From NCBI GenBank assembly GCA_024275485.1, contig JAJRZA010000097.1:1-51536 (forward strand): DNA of 51,536 nt, read 5' to 3'. Positions 19,501 to 27,668 of the stretch are shown in pieces. Below the pieces are notes generated by a model. It saw only the letters and a program-made list of their open reading frames with translations. It made no database searches and was not told the DNA's origin. A program made the translations under genes and the position numbers. This stretch comes from Candidatus Krumholzibacteriota bacterium (lineage in GTDB: Bacteria > Krumholzibacteriota > Krumholzibacteriia > LZORAL124-64-63). The first letter of the stretch is position 1. Each line of letters starts with the position of its first letter.

Positions 19501-20719
19501 CCTTCAAACTGAATCCGGTTGGCAGGAGGCCGGTATCTCGGACATTACAAACCTGGGCCCTTCGCAGGGTTGTGCTTGGGTGGATTTCGATATGGACTTT
19601 GATGAAGACCTCTTTCTGTCCTTTGAAGGAGAGGTGGATATTCTGTTTGAGCAGATCAGTCCGACGGAATTCCATCCCATCATAATGCCAAGTGATCTCT
19701 CGGGACAGGGTTGTTCCTGGGCTGACTACGACAACGACGGGGACATGGACATCTACACAACAGCATGGGGTCCGGGTAATACCTTGTGGCGCAATGATGG
19801 AGACGGTTTGTTCACCCCTGTCGTATCTCTGCTGTTGGAGAATTACCGAAATGGCCAAGCTGGAGTCTGGGGAGACTACGACAACGATGGTTTCGTAGAT
19901 CTTTATTTGGCCAACTACAACTCTACAAATCGGTTGTTCCGCAACGAAGGGGGCACCGGTGGATTTACCCTCGTTCAAAACAACTTGCTACAGGATGACT
20001 CCAACAGTATTGGGGCGGCCTGGAGCGATATTGAGGGCGATGGGGACCTCGACATCTATGTGAACAACTACGATGGAGACAATCGACTGTACCGAAATGA
20101 GTTGGACAATGGGAACTCTTGGCTGGAAGTGCGGCTGGAGGTATATGCACCGGGGAGCCAAAGCAATGGTGCTGCCATTGGTGCACTGATACGGGTTGAT
20201 GCAGATGATTTGGTCATGTGGCGGCGCGTTTCCGGTGGCTCCGGTTATTCGAGCCAAAGCTCTTTAACCCAACATTTTGGGCTGGGATATGCGACCATGG
20301 TGGACCGGGTCACTGTTTTCTGGCCCTTTGACTTCTATAACGGCGCCCACAATATAACGGTGTTCGAAAACATTTTACCGGGCCAGATATTCACGGTTGA
20401 TGAACACGTTAGTGGAACAGACAATCTGGAATCACCATTAGCATTCAGGTTGCGGCCATGCTATCCCAACCCGTTCAACCCCATGACGACTATCAGTTAT
20501 GATTTGCCTCAGGAATCAAGAGTTGATCTGGCAATATATGATGTGACGGGACGATTGGTCACGCGACTTAGGTCAGGGGAAGTTGAATCCGCTGGTCTAC
20601 ACGATGTCGTGTGGCGAGGTCAGGATCATCGAGGTCGGATTGTGGCTTCGGGCGTGTACTTGTACCGCTTGCAAGCTGGCGGAAACAGCGAAACCCGAAG
20701 AATGGTATTGATGAAATGA
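13505..20719 (+). CDS. giant secreted multidomain protein with FG-GAP/ASPIC modules and type IX-like sorting tail
   Basis: A 2404-residue exported protein, probably displayed at the surface. In order: a signal peptide (hydrophobic 'LLGLTILLIAVFA', then AKAQ); a sialidase/BNR-like region to about residue 525 with Asp-box-like repeats (STDLGNTWAS, TTNGGSSWSQ, STNSGSSWSS); five Fn3-like repeats of ~92 residues (nt ~15090-16480), each with about four cysteines and a 'TYFWRVQT' strand; choice-of-anchor-type beta domains to ~17100; an OB-fold-like segment (~17115-17700); seven FG-GAP repeats (~17700-18770); an ASPIC/UnbV domain (~18780-19035); seven more FG-GAP repeats (~19050-20090); a second ASPIC domain (~20105-20400); and a sorting tail with 'YPNPFNP' and 'GVYLYRLQAGG'. 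Repeats carry DxDxDGDxD calcium loops. The start is ATG 13505 after GAGGAGAG. The Fn3 part is more AT-rich than its surroundings. The function may be adhesion or glycan binding; no catalytic residues are clear. Confidence 0.9.
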   Translation: MTNPTKNVLLGLTILLIAVFAEGTAKAQEKALAPIPTIMSEIQDPSKKTLVLDNAQYSELMNSAKSWARKPNWAAQKNPSLWNEFKNLVEEFSVLTHQEAQAVPKELYRLGYIFNQIKTYPETRPNGPVFSQADPESGMEMTKEELDKEIRAYGWRSSSYIYSTQSTTATATDGDNSIYVAVARDVAGYNGIRLYKSTDLGNTWASSFGIYSSSNPSYESFDLTFDRSNNILYLAYEANYSGSHYVSVYSRDVNAGTYNFNPLDSGDGLAINPSVCVLNGDGYAVFTHDQDGVFSTDNEYEVHRTTNGGSSWSQWHTDGYGWADTNPHFATGIVGAGSKIYVSYLFSPLYQSWLDAYVAHGYTSNSSSEFEYKTEVGDGSHGFGVIWSDITAVGSSRILCAYSHPYDLIGNDMDVVGALSTNSGSSWSSSYIAASSGQEIYPVVTADFSSSGSFYCFYEKVDSGLMGEQSPSSGQSWSYVDGTTSNTVTSANVGAKRATVYYSGNGYSPYVTWTQGSSVYGSGPEVSCSLPAPSLNTPSNGASCQSTSGTLDWSSVSGAAGYEVQIGSSCGSGSVYSTSGSSYGYSGLSSGTTYFWRVRTECDSGEFGDWSGCYSFSTVPGPLSAPSLSSPPSGSQCIPTSGTLDWGNLSGATSYRVQIGISCGSGSYYTVGVSSYNYNSLSSGTTYYWRVQAQNSCGTWGSWSNCRSFTTDPGPLAAPSLSLPGNGAPCQATSGTLDWNNVSEASSYRIQIGTNCGSGSTFIVTSSSYNYSDLPPSTTYFWRVQTQNACGIWGNYSSCWSFTTSDPQLSPPILVLPEDNATCQQASGTLDWTDVAFADGYRVQLGSSCGVGEVYDVTSSMYNYSNLTAGSTYWWRVQTKNSCGIWGIWSDCSSFSIALPALPGPTATYPPDGALDVPISGTLQWEAVSGALTYRVRLAGICGQGEIQEVSEPQLPYSGLEPGATFWWQIQAQNTCELWGDWSACSNFTTSLAMPLCDISPSTIYIGFPQGSLEPVLTSFSVGNSGSGDLLAIPTASYGGYSFDPIEFTVLPGESQEVIVSYQPTGCREETGGELIWDTIEPGGGCEIIDVGVTDDSYYIIESHPDTLHFYVSTIGQTDSQLAYIQNSACGDAGMHINVQGEFFPSDSTFALQPGENPIELNYLPVDAGNDTVTVQIVLEMSLSGGVINGPLSVVCIGHGPPVPDVITCYELQEYDPETGFPVSPYQNEIITVEGVVFVAPGTYSESGGGYLQDDTGGINFHTFDLPVSINEGDRIRLTGPLWSSSWELYIGDYSWITLETDVDSILVVYTVTELLSDYRHVGSFVQITATATGVTPESFFLDDGMEQVEVFRTDYTGVSFMEVTEGSTCTVVSPCMNLYGTIKLSPRRQSDLIVVPPIGFTDVTALYPGLDDQTAGISMAWIDYDLDGDSDLYILAGSNGTNRFFKNQRIETGLAGFTELNDPLLNHTGYHRSQTWGVFQNDDGYPDLYMGVHNGENVMVENQGIQFTDQTIGLLGGDPSAQTRGVRMVDYDNDGLLDIYEQIVDGQSRLLKNMGNYWFEDHTTGDLGTGNGVYESAWSDVDRDGDMDVYILRDNLENLLLINDGQGEFTLQPNSLLADSGRGQGGSWGDYNNDGQLDLFVANFEGVNRLFRNDGDFNFTEVTPSGLSPALSTQSGVWGDYDNDGDLDLFVTYMTGPNQLWRNDGNDQFTNMAEGALADEGPSIAAGWSDFDLDGDLDLFVGNHGANNLLLENNLANGNHWLGVKLVGTRSNTSAIGARVLLITNNGTQYRELGSNHAFWSQPNLDLHFGLADQQSVNKIEVRWPSGQTSIHMVADVDETITLTEPNDWTDIATGTPLASVFTGSAIAWGDFDSDGDDDAYVVGVGINSLNALFVNDGEGGFIECTPTLLADPGAGMDATWGDFDNDGDLDLFLANYDSENRLFENLGSGSGCWNFADVVDAEINNTGSTVAAVWVDYDHNGSLDLYVSNNDSNNQLLLQTESGWQEAGISDITNLGPSQGCAWVDFDMDFDEDLFLSFEGEVDILFEQISPTEFHPIIMPSDLSGQGCSWADYDNDGDMDIYTTAWGPGNTLWRNDGDGLFTPVVSLLLENYRNGQAGVWGDYDNDGFVDLYLANYNSTNRLFRNEGGTGGFTLVQNNLLQDDSNSIGAAWSDIEGDGDLDIYVNNYDGDNRLYRNELDNGNSWLEVRLEVYAPGSQSNGAAIGALIRVDADDLVMWRRVSGGSGYSSQSSLTQHFGLGYATMVDRVTVFWPFDFYNGAHNITVFENILPGQIFTVDEHVSGTDNLESPLAFRLRPCYPNPFNPMTTISYDLPQESRVDLAIYDVTGRLVTRLRSGEVESAGLHDVVWRGQDHRGRIVASGVYLYRLQAGGNSETRRMVLMK

Positions 20720-20763
20720 TATGGCCATATGTCCTCGAATTGGGCCAAAAAATTTGAGGCCAA

Positions 20764-20813
20764 GCCGTATCCGGCCCTGGTTCGTTCCCCAGAAAGGTGG
20801 GGCCGGATGCGGT
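20764..20813. terminator. long hairpin between convergent genes, possible terminator
   Basis: Bases 20764-20777 and 20800-20813 form an inverted repeat matching at about 12 of 14 positions, with a 22-base loop. It lies between the giant gene and the convergent chemoreceptor remnant, the expected place for a shared terminator. The T-run is poor on both strands, so intrinsic termination is uncertain. A perfect 12-bp palindrome ATATGGCCATAT (20719-20730) overlaps the giant gene's stop. Confidence 0.4.
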
Positions 20814-20938
20814 ATTTGGTCTCAGAAACGGCCCAAGCGGAAAATTTTGGGCAACCGTTGGCATTTACAATAAAAACCTTTTACCGCAAGCGGGGAGAGC
20901 TCACCGGCGGCCGAATTCAACGAAGCCCACAAGGGTGA

Positions 20939-21693
20939 TCACCACGGTGCCCAATTCTCTGAATGTCTAATCTGGCAGGAAGAAGGTGCTGTCGACTGCG
21001 GAACCGGCTTGGGTGCCGTTTTCTTTCGGGCTACCGGCTTGGGTGCCCGTCGGACTGCGGGTGCCGAAGCTCTTGTTTGCCCAGTACCCAGGATCCGCTT
21101 AAGCTCTACAGCCTGGGAGGCCAGCTCCTGGGCCGCCGTCGCCGACTGTTCGGCACTGGCGGTATTGGCCTGGATATCTTGATCGGTGCTGATGACCTTG
21201 TCGTTCAATTCTTGAATTACCTTGACCTGACCGTTGACAGTTTTGGCCACACTCTTGATCAGGGTATTTACCTGCCCGGAAACACTGTTGATCTCCTCCA
21301 GATATGTGGCCACCTCGGCGTTGACCTGAACGCCGGTTTGGGTGTTCCGAGTGGATTCTTCGATCAATTCCGTGGTGTTGCGCGCGGCTTCGGCACTGCG
21401 TTGGGCCAGGTTTCGCACTTCCTCGGTCACCACGGCAAACCCCTTGCCGGCGTCACCTGCACGAGCGGCCTCCACCGCAGCGTTCAAGGCCAATAGGTTG
21501 GTCTGGAAAGCAATTTCATCAATGGTCTTGGACATGCGATCCATGGCCTGGACGCCACCCTCGGCCCGCGACAAGTTGCTGGTAGCATTTCCTGGACAAG
21601 CAGGCCACAGAAACCGACAAAAGCTGATGCGAGGACCGAACCCGGAAACTGGATGGGCCAGGATTTCCCTGCTGATTGTTTTCCTGATGACAT
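20939..21693 (-). pseudogene. methyl-accepting chemotaxis protein, middle deleted and out of frame
   Basis: The C-terminal 200 residues are a clear MCP signalling domain, with the hairpin-tip sequence '[20 protein letters not shown]' and '[20 protein letters not shown]', followed by a basic, proline-rich tail. Upstream, in another frame, a good start (ATG at 21693, AGGGAG seven bases before it) begins [12 protein letters not shown] and a hydrophobic segment '[13 protein letters not shown]', typical of an MCP N terminus. The two parts meet near 21590. Everything between the first membrane helix and the signalling domain (ligand-binding domain, second helix, HAMP) is absent, and the join changes frame. 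The protein would normally sense ligands for CheA/CheW; this copy cannot. The alternative is an assembly collapse. Confidence 0.8.
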
Positions 21694-22113
21694 TTCCAAC
21701 TCCCTCGTCTCAAAAGCCATATGCCTGAAATTCCCCCAGGCTTTTGCCAATTCCGGAAATTGTGAGCATGCCAGTGGGGCGAATGATGAAATCACAGTTC
21801 CGGATTCCTCCCCGCGGAACCATTCTTCGGCAGGTCAATTGCCATATCCTATCATTTGTATTATATTTCCAACTCCACGATCGGGAACCAGCCCGACAGC
21901 GACGAACAACAGGACCTGACTGCTTCAACAAAGTAGTTTTTCAGAAACATCTTCTGAATTTCATTTTGGTTTATTCGCATGGTCACGTCGCTTTTCTGAA
22001 TCTCTCTTTCCCTTCACTGTTGTATGGGTCAGATCGTAAGGCCGTTACGTGCAGGCGTCTGTCTGTGTGCATATCGGTGGAGACTATCTTTTATGATCAC
22101 ATTGAAATCTATT
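21694..22113. other. non-coding region between the chemoreceptor remnant and a damaged helicase
   Basis: No convincing gene is seen in this ~420-base stretch. On the minus strand a perfect TATAAT lies at about 21866-21871, roughly 170 bases before the chemoreceptor start; its -35 is poor. The short frame starting at ATG 22093 ends at TAG 22114 and runs in frame into the helicase (see next entry). Confidence 0.4.
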
Positions 22114-22116
22114 TAG

Positions 22117-23406
22117 CCAACTGGTTTTGACCAGTTTGGCCTCCATGAGTCCATCCTCCGCGGTATCAAAGCCCTGGGTTTTGAATCACCCCGACCGATC
22201 CAAACCGAAACAATCCCTGCGGGGCTCGACCGCCGCGATGTTCTGGGCCTGGCCCAGACCGGCACAGGCAAGACGGCGGCTTTTGCGCTGCCTTTGCTGG
22301 ACCGCCTGGTCAGAAACCGAGGCTTCGGTCCCCGTGTTCTGATTCTGGCTCCCACCCGGGAACTGGCCACCCAGATTGCCGCCGAAATCCACACCCTGGC
22401 CCGATTCACCCATCTGAAGATGGTCACCATTTATGGTGGTGTTTCGGTTTACAACCAGGTGAGGGTCCTGCGAGATAATCCGGAGATCGTTGTGGGTTGC
22501 CCGGGCCGGGTGCTGGACCTTCTCCAACAGAAGAAGCTACTTCTGGACAAGGTCGAAACCCTGGTGCTCGACGAAGCCGACCATATGTTCGACATGGGCT
22601 TTCTGCCGGACATCCGCAAAATCCTGGCAGCTTTGCCCGACCATCGGCAGAACCTTTTGTTCTCGGCCACCATGCCGGGTGAAATCCGATCCCTGGCAGA
22701 CAGGCTGCTGAACAATCCCCACGTTGTCGAGCTGGCCGACGCCGCCCCGGCAGCCACCATCGACCACGCGCTGGTGATGGTTTCGGAACGTCGCAAACGT
22801 GATTTGCTTGAACACGTTCTGACAGGCAAAGACTGCGATTCGGCCATTGTTTTCACCCGGACAAAACATCGGGCCCGGCGTCTGGCCCAGCAACTCGCCA
22901 AGGCGGGACACAAGGCGGTAGGGATTCAGGGAAACCTCTCCCAGTCCAAACGTGATCAGGCCATGCGTGGCTTCCGCTCTCGTCGTTTCAATATTCTGGT
23001 GGCGACCGATATTGTCGCCCGGGGCATTGATGTCAGTGGTGTTTCCCATGTGATCAATTACGATGTGCCGAACACACCCGAGGCGTACACCCACCGCATT
23101 GGCCGCACCGGTCGTGCGGAAATGGAAGGCATCGCCTGCACCTTTGTGACCGGCAATGATTACAAATGGCTTCGCGCCACCGAGCGGATGATCGGTTCGC
23201 CGATTCAACGCCACCTGGTAGCAGGTTTTGAAGGGGACCCCGAGGTGGTCTCCGGTTCTCAACAAGGTGGGCGCCGGACTCCGCGGAGTGCTGGATCTGG
23301 CGGCCAGCAAGGGCGTCGGCCCGGTAAGGGCCACGGCGCAGGTCAGCAACCGGAAAGTCGCAGTCATCCTTCGAACCGCAGGCGTCGGCGTCGGCGCACC
23401 GGTTAA
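22117..23406 (+). pseudogene. DEAD-box RNA helicase without a usable start codon
   Basis: The reading frame from 22117 encodes ~429 residues of an RhlE/DbpA-like ATP-dependent RNA helicase. It has a Q motif region ('FDQFGLHESI', 'SPRPIQTETIP'), Walker A 'AQTGTGKT', 'PTRELA', 'DEAD', 'SAT', '[10 protein letters not shown]' and 'HRIGRTGR', then a Gly/Gln-rich, arginine-rich C-terminal tail that would bind RNA. The conserved N terminus has no ATG, GTG or TTG before it in frame. The only upstream in-frame ATG (22093, with GGAG about ten bases before it) is cut off by TAG at 22114-22116. The first canonical start is TTG 22294, after Walker A, which would give a dead enzyme. This is either a truncated 5' end, a nonsense mutation, or a local sequence error. 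Confidence 0.7.
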
Positions 23407-23449
23407 GCGGCAAGGAATTGCAAAAAAGGAAACCGGGTCGCATTCAGTC

Positions 23450-25099
23450 ATGATCAACCTGACCAACATATCGAAACGTTATGGACGTCAGATCCTCTTT
23501 GTGGAGACGTCCTTCCAGCTCAATCCAGGTGAGAAGGTCGGTCTGGTCGGTCCCAATGGGTCCGGCAAGACTACCGTTTTTCGGCTCATTGTGGCAGAAG
23601 AGGGGCCTGACGATGGCTCGGTTTCGGTTCCGAAGCGCACCACCATAGGGTACTTCCGGCAGGACATATCCGAGATGTCCGGTCGCTCGGTTTTGGACGA
23701 AGCCATCGCCGGCAGTGGCAATCTGGGTGAGCTTCACCACGAACTTCAGGATCTGGAATTGGCCATGGGCGATCCGGATCGTGCCGATGATATGGACAAA
23801 ATCCTGGAACGATTTGGTGAAGTTCTGGATGCCTACCAAAGCCAGGGTGGCTACGACCTGGAAGCCAAAGCGCGCATGGTCCTTGAAGGATTGGGATTCA
23901 CGGCCGATCAGGTTGCCGCAGATGCCGGCGAACTCTCCGGCGGCTGGAAAATGCGCATCGGCATGGCACGGGTTCTGCTCGCCCGTCCCGATGTTTTACT
24001 CATGGATGAGCCTACCAACCACCTGGACATCGAGTCCATTCTCTGGCTGGAGAAATTCATCAAGGACTACCAGGGTGCCGTCCTGCTCACCTGTCATGAT
24101 AAAGACTTCATGAATCGGGTGGTCAGCCGTATCGTCGACATCGACGGCGGTGATTTCATTTCCTACACCGGTGATTACGATCATTACCTCCGCCAACGGG
24201 CGGTTGCCGAAGCCAACCGTGAAGCCTCATATGCACGCCAACAGGCCATGCTGGCCAAGGAACGTCGTTTTGTGGAGCGTTTTGCTTCCCATGTGGCCAA
24301 GGCCGCCCAGGTGCAGAGCCGGGTCAAGAAGCTTGAGAAAATTGAACTGGTGGAGCCTCCGCGGCGGCGCAAGATTGTGGAGTTTCAATACGCCGCGCCT
24401 CCCCGTTCGGGTGATGATGTGGTCGAGTTGCAGGGTATTTCCAAAGCCTACGGCTCTCATGTCGTTTACGACGACTTCAACCTGAAAATCCGCCGACTCG
24501 AACGTTGGTGTGTTCTGGGGCGCAATGGAGCCGGTAAAACAACCTTGTTGAAACTGGTTGCGGAAAAACTGGTGCCGGATGCCGGAACGGTGAAGCTGGG
24601 GGCCAACCTCAAGATTGGCTATTTTGCCCAGCAATCCCTGGAACAACTGGACCCTGATCTCACGGTTTTTGATCAGCTTCAAATGGCATATCCCACCGAA
24701 GGCAGGGGCGTGTTGTGCAATTTGTTGGGCGCGTTCCAGTTCTGCGGCGACGACATCGACAAGCGCACCCGCTCGCTTTCCGGTGGTGAAAAATCACGCC
24801 TGGTTCTGGCCCGGATGCTTTTCGATCCGCCGAACTTTCTCATCCTCGATGAACCCACCAACCATCTCGATTTGGAGACCAAGGAAATGCTGGTCACCGC
24901 CCTGAAAGACTTTGAAGGCACCATGCTCTTTGTCAGCCATGATCGTACTTTTCTGAGGGGTTTGAGCAACCGGGTTCTGGAGTTGCGGCCAGGCGATGAG
25001 GCTATGGGTTTGGCTCCGGAGTCGCCTTTGGTTTATGAAGGAACCTACAGCGAATTTGTGAGGCGCACCGGAGGTGAAGCGGCGGGAGTGCATCGGTAA
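23450..25099 (+). CDS. ABC-F family ATP-binding protein (translation factor type)
   Basis: A soluble protein of 549 residues with two ATP-binding cassettes and no membrane segments, the layout of ABC-F proteins (Uup, EttA, YheS), which act on the ribosome. Cassette one has Walker A 'GPNGSGKTT', signature 'LSGGWKMRIGMARVLL' and Walker B 'VLLMDEPTNHLDI'. The charged linker (~residues 240-310, 'YARQQAMLAKERRFVERF') follows. Cassette two has 'GRNGAGKTTLLKLV', 'LSGGEKSRLVLARML', 'FLILDEPTNHLDL' and the 'FVSHDRTFL' switch. I start at ATG 23450; the frame extends upstream to 23228 but only overlaps the helicase tail. It follows that helicase by 43 bases, so both RNA/ribosome genes may share a transcript. 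Confidence 0.92.
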   Translation: MINLTNISKRYGRQILFVETSFQLNPGEKVGLVGPNGSGKTTVFRLIVAEEGPDDGSVSVPKRTTIGYFRQDISEMSGRSVLDEAIAGSGNLGELHHELQDLELAMGDPDRADDMDKILERFGEVLDAYQSQGGYDLEAKARMVLEGLGFTADQVAADAGELSGGWKMRIGMARVLLARPDVLLMDEPTNHLDIESILWLEKFIKDYQGAVLLTCHDKDFMNRVVSRIVDIDGGDFISYTGDYDHYLRQRAVAEANREASYARQQAMLAKERRFVERFASHVAKAAQVQSRVKKLEKIELVEPPRRRKIVEFQYAAPPRSGDDVVELQGISKAYGSHVVYDDFNLKIRRLERWCVLGRNGAGKTTLLKLVAEKLVPDAGTVKLGANLKIGYFAQQSLEQLDPDLTVFDQLQMAYPTEGRGVLCNLLGAFQFCGDDIDKRTRSLSGGEKSRLVLARMLFDPPNFLILDEPTNHLDLETKEMLVTALKDFEGTMLFVSHDRTFLRGLSNRVLELRPGDEAMGLAPESPLVYEGTYSEFVRRTGGEAAGVHR

Positions 25100-25132
25100 G
25101 TCTCTCTGTTTGGCTGAAATGCATGAATGATA

Positions 25133-25161
25133 TTGAAATTTCAAAATTTTCGTGGTATGAT
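25133..25161 (+). promoter_or_regulatory. sigma-70-type promoter for the 25217 gene
   Basis: TTGAAA (25133-25138) and TATGAT (25156-25161) are separated by exactly 17 bases. The start codon lies about 50 bases further on. Confidence 0.7.
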
Positions 25162-25216
25162 AAAAGGTGCAGGATATTGGGTTGAAGTTTTGGTCACCAT
25201 CTGAGGAGGACTGATA

Positions 25217-26023
25217 ATGTTGCGCCAATTGTTGCGCCAATCATCCAGCCAATCATCCAGCAATCCATTTAGCCAGCTCACAATCCACCTTTTTATTTTT
25301 GTTGCGGGGGCAACCATGGCCAATGCCGAGGTGGTGGTCAATTACATCGGGGATCTGGAATCCTATCCTACCATTGAGCACCATACCACCGCTGACGGGT
25401 TTTACGGTAACCTTGGACAACCCGGGGGCGTGGTCACCAGCGAGGAGGCTTATTCCAATCTTGGCATAGCTACTACTTTCGATCCGATGGCTGGCGATGC
25501 CGTGTGCGATGTTGGATTCACCATAGAGGCTCTGCACATGGTGCTTGTAAAATTCAATTCCGAACCGGCAACGATTTACCCCAACCTGGCCATTGGAAAT
25601 GCTTTTTTGCGGGAAGATTACCCGCCCGAAGCAAGTTGTTTTTGGCCAACTCCTTGTCCACCTGGTAGTTATAATTATTTTCGTAATTGTTACAGCGAGG
25701 CCACGATAACTCTGGATACTCCTGGATATTACGAAATTGTCTTCACCGGGGACTTTTCGGATTGTGGATGCATCTATACAAATTATACCCACACCATTGC
25801 CAGTTGGATATTTTACATGGATGGGAACATCCGATTCGTCACGGACGACAATTCATCCCATTGCCCGGATCATTTTGCCAGCACCTATTTTTCCGGGGCA
25901 TGCATCTGGAGGGAGTTTGACGCTCCAGGCAACATCCTCTATTGGGCGGAAGTTACCTGTTGCGATATGCCGGTCGCCACCGAGGCTCTCAGTTGGGACG
26001 CATTAAAAAGTATCTATCGGTAG
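25217..26023 (+). CDS. secreted hypothetical protein with C-terminal 'WDALKSIYR' tail
   Basis: A 268-residue exported protein of unknown function. The N terminus is a Gln/Ser-rich stretch made of short direct repeats in the DNA (TTGCGCCAA twice, TCATCCAGC twice), then a hydrophobic segment 'LTIHLFIFVAGATMANA' that fits a signal peptide. The mature part is rich in aromatic residues and has about eleven cysteines, including a CC pair near the end, which suggests disulfide bonding outside the cytoplasm. It ends 'ALSWDALKSIYR'; a W-x-x-x-K-x-x-Y/F-R ending is, to my memory, recurrent in exported proteins of Krumholzibacteria-like genomes and may be a sorting tail. AGGAGG (25204-25209) is seven bases before the ATG, and a good promoter lies upstream. 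Confidence 0.75.
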   Translation: MLRQLLRQSSSQSSSNPFSQLTIHLFIFVAGATMANAEVVVNYIGDLESYPTIEHHTTADGFYGNLGQPGGVVTSEEAYSNLGIATTFDPMAGDAVCDVGFTIEALHMVLVKFNSEPATIYPNLAIGNAFLREDYPPEASCFWPTPCPPGSYNYFRNCYSEATITLDTPGYYEIVFTGDFSDCGCIYTNYTHTIASWIFYMDGNIRFVTDDNSSHCPDHFASTYFSGACIWREFDAPGNILYWAEVTCCDMPVATEALSWDALKSIYR

Positions 26024-26408
26024 AAAAGCCACCAAGACTAAATCACATGTATGTCCATTTTTCGGAAGCCGTTGAAGGTGGTGGGTAGTATACTGCTGTT
26101 CGCCGGTGCCACCGAAGAAGGAATTTGCCTGTTGGACTTGGAAACTGAAAATTCCGGGTAAAATTGAGCCCACACCGAAAACGTGGGCTTTTTTCCTTCC
26201 AAAACAGGAAATACCAACCACAGATTGCCAAATTCGGTCTTCCGCCATATTATTGAGCCCAACAAATCAAAGTCTAGACACGAGCGGCCCACAGGTTGGC
26301 CGCCAGAAAAGCCGCCGCGATTTCTTGCATGCCTCTCGGTTCAGTCCATCCTGAGCTATATCCGAGATCAAGCTGCCGCAGATCCCGGAGTAACGAAACA
26401 GGAATTCC
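26024..26408. other. intergenic region with terminator and helicase leader
   Basis: No gene is supported in these 385 bases. They contain the intrinsic terminator at 26167-26194 and, after it, about 215 bases of leader before the RhlE-type helicase. Long leaders upstream of DEAD-box helicases often carry cold-responsive regulation; I see no specific motif that proves it here. Confidence 0.5.
26167..26194 (+). terminator. intrinsic terminator
   Basis: A 7-bp stem, AGCCCAC (26167-26173) with GTGGGCT (26183-26189), a 9-base A-rich loop, and a run of six T (26189-26194). It ends the transcript of the secreted protein at 25217-26023. Confidence 0.85.
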
Positions 26409-27644
26409 ATGTCCGAGACAACCTTCAAAGAACTAGGTCTGAGCAAACCCGTTTTGCGCGCCCTCGACGATTGTGGCTACCGCCAGCCCACCCCCATCCA
26501 GGAATTGGCCATCCCCATTGTTCGCGATGGGCACGACCTCATCGCCAGCGCTCAAACCGGCACCGGCAAGACCGCCGCTTTTACCTTGCCGATCATCGAT
26601 GACATCAGCACCCGGGAATCCGGCCAGGGCGATGCACCCCTGGTTTTGATACTGACTCCGACCCGGGAGTTGGCACTGCAAATCGATGAGAACATCCAAG
26701 AGTACGGGCGCTACGCCGAGACCCGCACCTGCGTTGTCCTTGGTGGCGTTTCTTCCAGCCCCCAGATCAGGGCCCTGCGCCGTGGGGTGGACTTTGTAAT
26801 CGCTACTCCCGGCCGCCTGATCGACCTGATCGAACAGGGTGAGGTTGTACTCGACGAAGTGGAATTCCTGATTCTGGACGAAGCCGACCGCATGCTCGAC
26901 ATGGGATTTGTGCACGATGTTCGCTGGATTGCCGACCGGGTGCCCCGGCCTCGCCAGACACTGCTGTTTTCGGCCACCATGTCGGCAGCGGTGCGCAGCC
27001 TGGCGTCGACCATGCAAACCGATGCCCAGAGTGTCGCGGTAGCACCACCGGCCACCGTGGCGGACAACATCGAACAGCAGGTGATGTTTGTGGAAAAGGA
27101 ATACAAGAACCAACTGCTGCTGCACCTGTTGCAAGGTGATATCAGTGGACGGGCACTGGTTTTCGCGGGAAAAAAAGCCACCGCTTCCCTGGTGGCGCGA
27201 TTCCTCGAGCGCAGTGGCATCAGCGCCGAAGCCATCCACTCGAACAAAACCCAGAGCCAGCGTCAGAAAGCCCTGGAAGCCTTTACCAGTGGCAAGGCTC
27301 GTGTGCTGGTAGCAACGGATATCGTGGCACGCGGCATCGACGTCGAAGGCATCTCCCACGTTATCAACTATGAACTTCCCGAAGATTCGGAAAATTACGT
27401 TCATCGCATTGGCAGAACAGCTCGGGCAGGTGCCAAGGGTGTGGCCCTGGCGCTGTGTTCGGTGGATGATATATCGTATTTGAGGGGCGTTGAGCGACTA
27501 ATCAAAATGGAAATGGAAATAATGGAAAATCAGCCCTGGCATTCAGAAATGGTTGCGGGTTGTCTGGTGAACGCCAACAGGGCGGCCAAGAAGCGGGCCC
27601 GGGCAGGTCGGGGACGGGGTTCGGGATCCAAGTGGGCCCGGTGA
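26409..27644 (+). CDS. DEAD-box ATP-dependent RNA helicase, RhlE type
   Basis: Unwinds structured RNA with ATP. The 411-residue protein has the full motif set: '[19 protein letters not shown]' and '[11 protein letters not shown]' (Q motif), 'AQTGTGKT' (I), 'PTRELALQ' (Ia), 'TPGRLIDL' (Ib), 'DEAD' (II), 'SATMS' (III), '[20 protein letters not shown]' (V) and 'HRIGRTAR' (VI). It ends in a short Lys/Arg/Gly-rich tail. ATG 26409 fits the homology start. It is a complete relative of the damaged helicase at 22.1-23.4 kb and could supply the same activity. It converges on the YaiI-like gene 24 bases downstream. Confidence 0.93.
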   Translation: MSETTFKELGLSKPVLRALDDCGYRQPTPIQELAIPIVRDGHDLIASAQTGTGKTAAFTLPIIDDISTRESGQGDAPLVLILTPTRELALQIDENIQEYGRYAETRTCVVLGGVSSSPQIRALRRGVDFVIATPGRLIDLIEQGEVVLDEVEFLILDEADRMLDMGFVHDVRWIADRVPRPRQTLLFSATMSAAVRSLASTMQTDAQSVAVAPPATVADNIEQQVMFVEKEYKNQLLLHLLQGDISGRALVFAGKKATASLVARFLERSGISAEAIHSNKTQSQRQKALEAFTSGKARVLVATDIVARGIDVEGISHVINYELPEDSENYVHRIGRTARAGAKGVALALCSVDDISYLRGVERLIKMEMEIMENQPWHSEMVAGCLVNANRAAKKRARAGRGRGSGSKWAR

Positions 27645-27668
27645 TTTTATCTGGTTTATCGACATCCC

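Noticed and set aside
17750-20100. DNA tandem-repeat array or CRISPR-like array
   Set aside because: The recurring GAC-AAT/AAC-GAC-GG pattern is the coding of protein calcium-loop repeats with irregular spacing, and there are no spacers.
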